From Zonotrichia leucophrys gambelii (lineage: Eukaryota > Chordata > Aves > Passeriformes > Passerellidae), in assembly GCF_028769735.1 (NCBI RefSeq), contig NC_088170.1, positions 48,331,585 through 48,395,584 on the forward strand: 64,000 nt of DNA, written 5' to 3'. Made by a program: the position numbers and the translations under genes. Under the pieces are notes generated by a model, which saw only the letters and a program-made list of their open reading frames with translations, was not told the origin of the DNA and made no database searches. Position 1 is the first letter of the stretch. The number at the start of each line of letters is the position of its first letter. Positions 43,701 to 49,700 of the stretch are shown here, piece by piece.

Positions 43701-46700
43701 AATCAATAACTACCTTAAGTGATTACCAAATATCAGATAAATAATGTAATACTAACTGTTACATACACCTAATTCATGCTGATAGGATTTGTGGAATACA
43801 ATTTCTTGCTTACAAAAACTATTCACTTGGAAGCTGATTTTCCAGTAATTTATTCTATGTTCACAAAATCTTAATTATTTTTTTAAAGAACTTGAAAATT
43901 CTGTTATGGAGCCTAATAGCACCTGAAGGCAAATTAAGCTCAGAAAATATTTGAAATACTGGAAGACTAATAATCTATCTGACATGGCAATCAGACTCAT
44001 CTTGGAATATGAATTTAAGATGAAAATTCAGGACATCCATATGAAAAACAGCAAACTAATAGGCAGTCATCACATCCCAATGGTGTTGACTGAGGAGCAG
44101 TAGACAAACAGAAGGATAAGATTTCTGAGCTGATACTTTTATGGCACAGCTCAGAAAGGAGAGAGGATTCTGACAGTATGGTGCAACAACCAAATGTTGA
44201 AAGGATGTGTAGGTTACTCCTGATACATGTAGAAAGTCTTCAATGAAGTGGAATGAGAATAAAAATTGCTTAATAACAGGAAACTTGGAATCTCCTCACA
44301 GAATTTTGCCACACACAGTTTTTGGAGTGGCTTCCCCAGGACAGGTGCTTGAGTTCAACTCACTTATCAGCTAGTGGTGCAGCTACCAAGAGAAAGGGGT
44401 TGGTTATGTGTTGGAAGCATTTCAGCTGTGTAGGGCTTTTATGCCCTCCAGATGATGATGCAGGGACTAGAGTTATGAGGGACTCCAGTACCATAACTGA
44501 ACTAGCTGTTGGAAGTTTGAGACAATTCAAACATTCTTCAATGCTGATGAAGGTCTAAAGTGTTCCATAACGGAGTGTTCTTTTTTTTTCACTGCAGTGC
44601 AAGTCAAACTGAAGAGGAGCTTCTACCTAATGTTCTAGCAGGGAAATATGTTAATAAAAAGCTTTATAGGAGATCTACACACTGAAATGTAGATCAGTAT
44701 TGTCTTTGTTCACTTTAATACCATCAGTAAGATTCCCTGAAGCTGGTGGCACATTAGACACACCAGTAAGTCCCCACCAAAACACAAGATGAGTAGCAGA
44801 TAGACACACTGACTCCAGACTTAAGATTCTCAACAGTTAGATTTTAACTTTCTAACAGCAAACTTGTGCCCAAATCTGTTGAAGTAAACCTGTGAGATGC
44901 CATGCATGAGTATTAACAAAGCCTACAACCAAAAAAAGAACTATAGAAAAACAGAAATAAAATGAAACATATTCTATAGGCATGCAGTGATATATAGGAA
45001 AGTGCACTGTTATACAGGCAATTACATGTCTTAATGTGCAACCATCTACAGCCATAGCCGAATACCACAGCCCCAGCTATTCCCTGTTCTTTAAAAGATT
45101 CACACAGAATAGAAATACATATTCCATAGAAGATCCCCTGAAGAGGTAATATTCAAAACATAATTTAAGACTGAGAAAGCATTTTGATGTCTAAAACACT
45201 AGCACTTACCAAAAAATAAATTTTAAAAAATTTAAAGGAATTTGTTTAATACACTCTAATCTGCAGCTCACTTACTCTAAACATTAAGCCTCTTTAAAAA
45301 AAGCCTTCTATATGGAGACTTCCTTGAGGAAGGAAACTTATTTATGACATTACTAAATCAGCAAAAGAATTCCCATATCCCTGGAATATGGAAAAAATAC
45401 AAACAAAAATTTTAGCTTTTAGAAAGTAAGAAAGATAAAGTTACAAGATAAATAAAGCAAATAAGACATATAAGAAAACCAAAACATTGTTTTTGAGGGA
45501 GACAGTTTGTAGCATATCAATCCCTTTACCTGATGCTGTTACCAGGAGGCTGTCTGAATCACATGGTCTACAGGATGAAGCACTAACAGGGTTTATGGAG
45601 GAGCTACAGGCAATGGTGGTGGGAATGACAAAGGAATTTTCTGAACATGCAGGTTGGTTCAGTCCAGGAAAGTGGGAAGGCCAGGCACCCACCTGAGATG
45701 AGGCTATGGCTGGTATGGCACAGCCTGCAGGTGCCACAGATAAATCTATAGCAGGTTTTGGTGGCAGCTGAGGTGAGGACTTAGAAATAATTTCCTCATT
45801 TATTACCCTGATTCCTTGTTGTGAACTTGAAAGAGGTGAGGTCATGGTTTTGTTGTCAGTTTTTGCACTGGTATTTGGGGATCGATTGCTATCCATTAAA
45901 ACTTTAAGCTGTGGGTGTGGTGGAGAAGGAGCTTGTGAAAGCCCTGGTTTTTTAGGAGGAATTGGTGGAGGGTTTCCTCTGTCAATTCTTGATACACTTG
46001 GAGTCTTTAAAGTAATTTTACCAACCGGGGTGTAAGTGCCAACTTCCCCTGAATGTGACGTCCCCGGGCGCGATGGAGCGCCGCTCTGAGGGCCTGTAAA
46101 TCTGGAAAGAGCTTGGGTAACAGTGTTCCGAGCTGCCTGCTTGGCAACAAGGTTGTCACGACTAGTTGGGGATACATCCCTTGAGGGAGGGCTTTGGGTT
46201 GTGTTTCCATTTTGGTCTTGGTCATTCGTATTTGCCTGAAATCTAAATCTAGCTGCTTGGACTCTTGGGTTTAGGCCTGGGTGGCCAGCAGTGTTGGCAG
46301 ATGGTGAATGCAGACTGTGTATAGATGAAGAGAGCGAGGAATTCTGAGCTGTGGCAGTTGGTGTGGTAGGGGTGCAAAGGGAATTACTGTTTGAAAAAGG
46401 GGAAGTGCTACTTGATAAATCAGGGGATAAGCCTGTACTTGGTCCATTTTCTTCAATTCTGTTTTGATTCTGTGCAAGAACAGGAGTTGTGGGAGGGACA
46501 AGTTCACTAGATGAAGATTGCCTATCAATGACAGGCTTCACAAATGCTGCATTGGTACACACATTCATTTTTGTATTGCCAGATACTAGTGGGCTCACTG
46601 TAGAAGGCTTTATAGAGACAGTCAAAGGCAACTTCTTAGTGTTTTCTACACTACTGTCCATCATTACAGTCTCTGTTTGACAAGCAACAGTTCTTGAGCT

Positions 46701-49700
46701 TGGCTCTTCTGTTTCAACTGAAATAGAAACAAAACTCCTATCGCTATTCTTCTGAGAAAGATTGGCTTTACTTTCATTCTCCTTTTTTAATTGCTCAATC
46801 ATTTTGATCATTTTATCTCTTTCTTCTCTGAGGTCACTGGTATGTGTTTCCTCTTTGTGAAGTTTGGCACGCAACTGCTCTCTCTCTGTGTCAAATTCAG
46901 ACAGCTGCTTTTCCATTTGAGCTTCCATTTGTGTACTCCTTTGTTTCTCAGCTGCAAGAAACTCCTCCAATTCAGTAGCCTTTTTCTTTTCCTCTTCAAA
47001 TTTTGACATCACTTCTTCCAATTTCTGGGCTTCTTCTACAATTCTGCCAGACAACTGCTTACACTCTTTCACTAGCATCAATACGACATGCTTATTTTTT
47101 CCACGTTCTTCTTCAAGGCGAGCAGATAGTTTTTTGTGCTCCAGCTCAAGATTCTGTAACTGAAATTTTTCCATTTCCAACTGTAAGAAGACAGAAAATA
47201 ATTCTCACTAACAATTCTCATTTCATAATAACCTAGTATTAACCTGACACTGATATTTTAATCCTTGAGAGTATGACTAAAATGAACCCAGGAAGGTGAT
47301 TTGTGATATCTAACACAAGTGCATATAATCTCATACAAGCAAAACAAAGAGAGCCATATCAGAAGAGCAATTTAGAAACTAAGTAAACTCTTGATTTCCT
47401 CCATTGACAAGAGAGAGACTCTCCAAAGTCGTTTAATGCTTGTGATTCCTGAGTGATGGAGCTACCTGTTCTCAAAACAATTGATATAAGACGTAACATA
47501 AAGCCATCTTAGTAAAGGAACCATACACAAGTAAGAGATGAGGTTTGCAAAAAATCTTTGAGGACAGAAATGACAGGGTTAGGTTTTATCTCTTCCTCCA
47601 ACTGAAGGAGATTAAGTCCATCATAAACATAACTGGTATCCTGTATCTTGTTTTAACATTTATAAATAAGACAACTTTTTGGCACAGGCAGACAGAAAAA
47701 TTTTCCTATACTTAATAATAGTAAAAAGTCTCATTGACATCAGTGATGTACAAGCTGCTATTAACAAAATGCAGATAACAGATAAGAATAATTTTTCCCC
47801 TTATTCATATAACCATTGCCTCTAATTCATTTTGTCTACTGTTTATGCTTTTATTCACAGACCCTCTTCTAGAAAAGCACTGCAAAAATATGGCAATACA
47901 CCATTTTATAGAACACCTATGAGGAAGAAATCATTGTGGGAAATGATACCTGCATTTTAAAGATCATCTTGGTTTCAAATACTTCAAAACCAGTTTAGCA
48001 GTAGAGGGGCTGCACTGGGGTTTTAGAGCTTAAACCCAGGTTGACACTCTGCACAATGCTTTTCACAAAACAACAGCCACTCTTTCTTAAAAATGTCATC
48101 ACAGACTTATAGAATGGTTTAGATTGGAAGGGGACCTTGAAGTTCCAACCACTCTGCCACAGGCAGGCACACCTTCCACTGGACCAGGCTGCTCAGAGCC
48201 CCAAAAATCAGTGCTAAACATGAAAAATGATGTATGGTATTATCAGTCTTTGCTAAACAAACTGTATCAGCAGTAATATCTCTTCAGTTCTGTTAATGCA
48301 AATACAGCTGCAAATTAAATTTAGAAATATTATAATGACACTGTATTTAGGAATGGTCTGAGCATAGCTTACAAGTGAAAAAAATCTTTATTTTTTCCTC
48401 AGTGATTTCACTGCATTTCAGTGGATCCAGCATTTGCATGGTTCACTTGAATTTCAAAACAAGGAGAGCATCCAACCATTTCTTTTCTTTGTTAAAACAG
48501 GTATAAAGATCATGAGAAATGTATATAATTTCTAAAGCTTGGATATGTATAAATATTAATAGTGAAAATACTTTTTGTCAAACTTTCTATACTTTATTAT
48601 TCTGCTATTTTATTTTCAGATGAGCTTCTCATTCTATAAATTAAGTGTTGTGAAATTATATTACTTCCAAATAATTACAAACAGATTTCAATATTTAACT
48701 GCCATGAAATCAGCTTACCATACTATAATAATACCTGACTTGTAAGAATTGCATCTAAAGGACGACTCCTTAATAAAAATGTAAATCCTCCATTTGATTT
48801 CAATATACAAAAGCAGCATTATTTTCTCATTTTACATTGTCTCCTATGTCTCTCTCTCCCTCCCTTTTGTTCTTTTGGCTGCATCCTCTCAAACAGGGAA
48901 AAGCCTCTGAATATTTACATGGTATTTTTCCCTTTAGATGACAGATTTGGAACTAGCTGCAATTATTTATGAGTTTACAAACTAAGCAGAACCTGATTTT
49001 TGCAAAGTTTACTATATGCTTACACTATATCATATCAGTAATATAAACATCTGGAAATGAGTTCAAGAAGGATTTGAAAAGTGGTGAAAAAGGATACTGG
49101 GGAAAAATATAGTGTCCCACAAACAATTAACCAGCAAAGGCCCTTCAGAGGTGAGAGACAGCATACCTTGTAAGAAAATGTTGAGGAAGCTTGGCTTGCA
49201 TAGTTTAGTGAAAAACAGAGAGATACCCTAACAGCAACATCCGTTTGAAGGGCCCTTACAGTGATGACAAGAGTAAAATTCATCTTGGTAATGGGAGGTG
49301 GGGCTCCATAATAAAAGAGAAAACTTGCCCTTTGAGAGGCTCAGTCTCAGAAAAAAGTTCTTCACAAGGACACCAGTGCAGAAAATATGCAGTATTGCCA
49401 TTCCTGGGGGTTTTCATGACTAAGCAAGACAAATTTACAGATGACCAGATGTACTGATGATGATGATAATCTGCTTTAAGCACAAGGTTAGAATAAATTA
49501 CACCAACAGGCCTTTTTCAACCCACACTTGCCTTTCTTTGAGCATGCATCCCAATACTAACTCCTCTGCAAACTCTCAACAAATCAAGAACTGTCATTTT
49601 GATGATCTGTTTTGTGTTCCCAGGAAAACTCAAAATTAATTTTCACAGCAGCTCCAAGAAAAGCATTCAAAGAGATGGAAGAGGATGGAGACGTAACACA

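Larger units (their letters stand above)
39297..45529 (-). other. CTTNBP2: CTTNBP2 intron (contains an old repeat relic)
   Basis: 6.2 kb between the large exon and the first ankyrin exon. A probable ancient repeat relic lies at 42038-42103. The block 40200-40470 has balanced composition and an 85-residue open frame on the plus strand with no recognisable similarity. The first 87 bp (45529-45443) may be coding in a short isoform. Confidence 0.9.
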
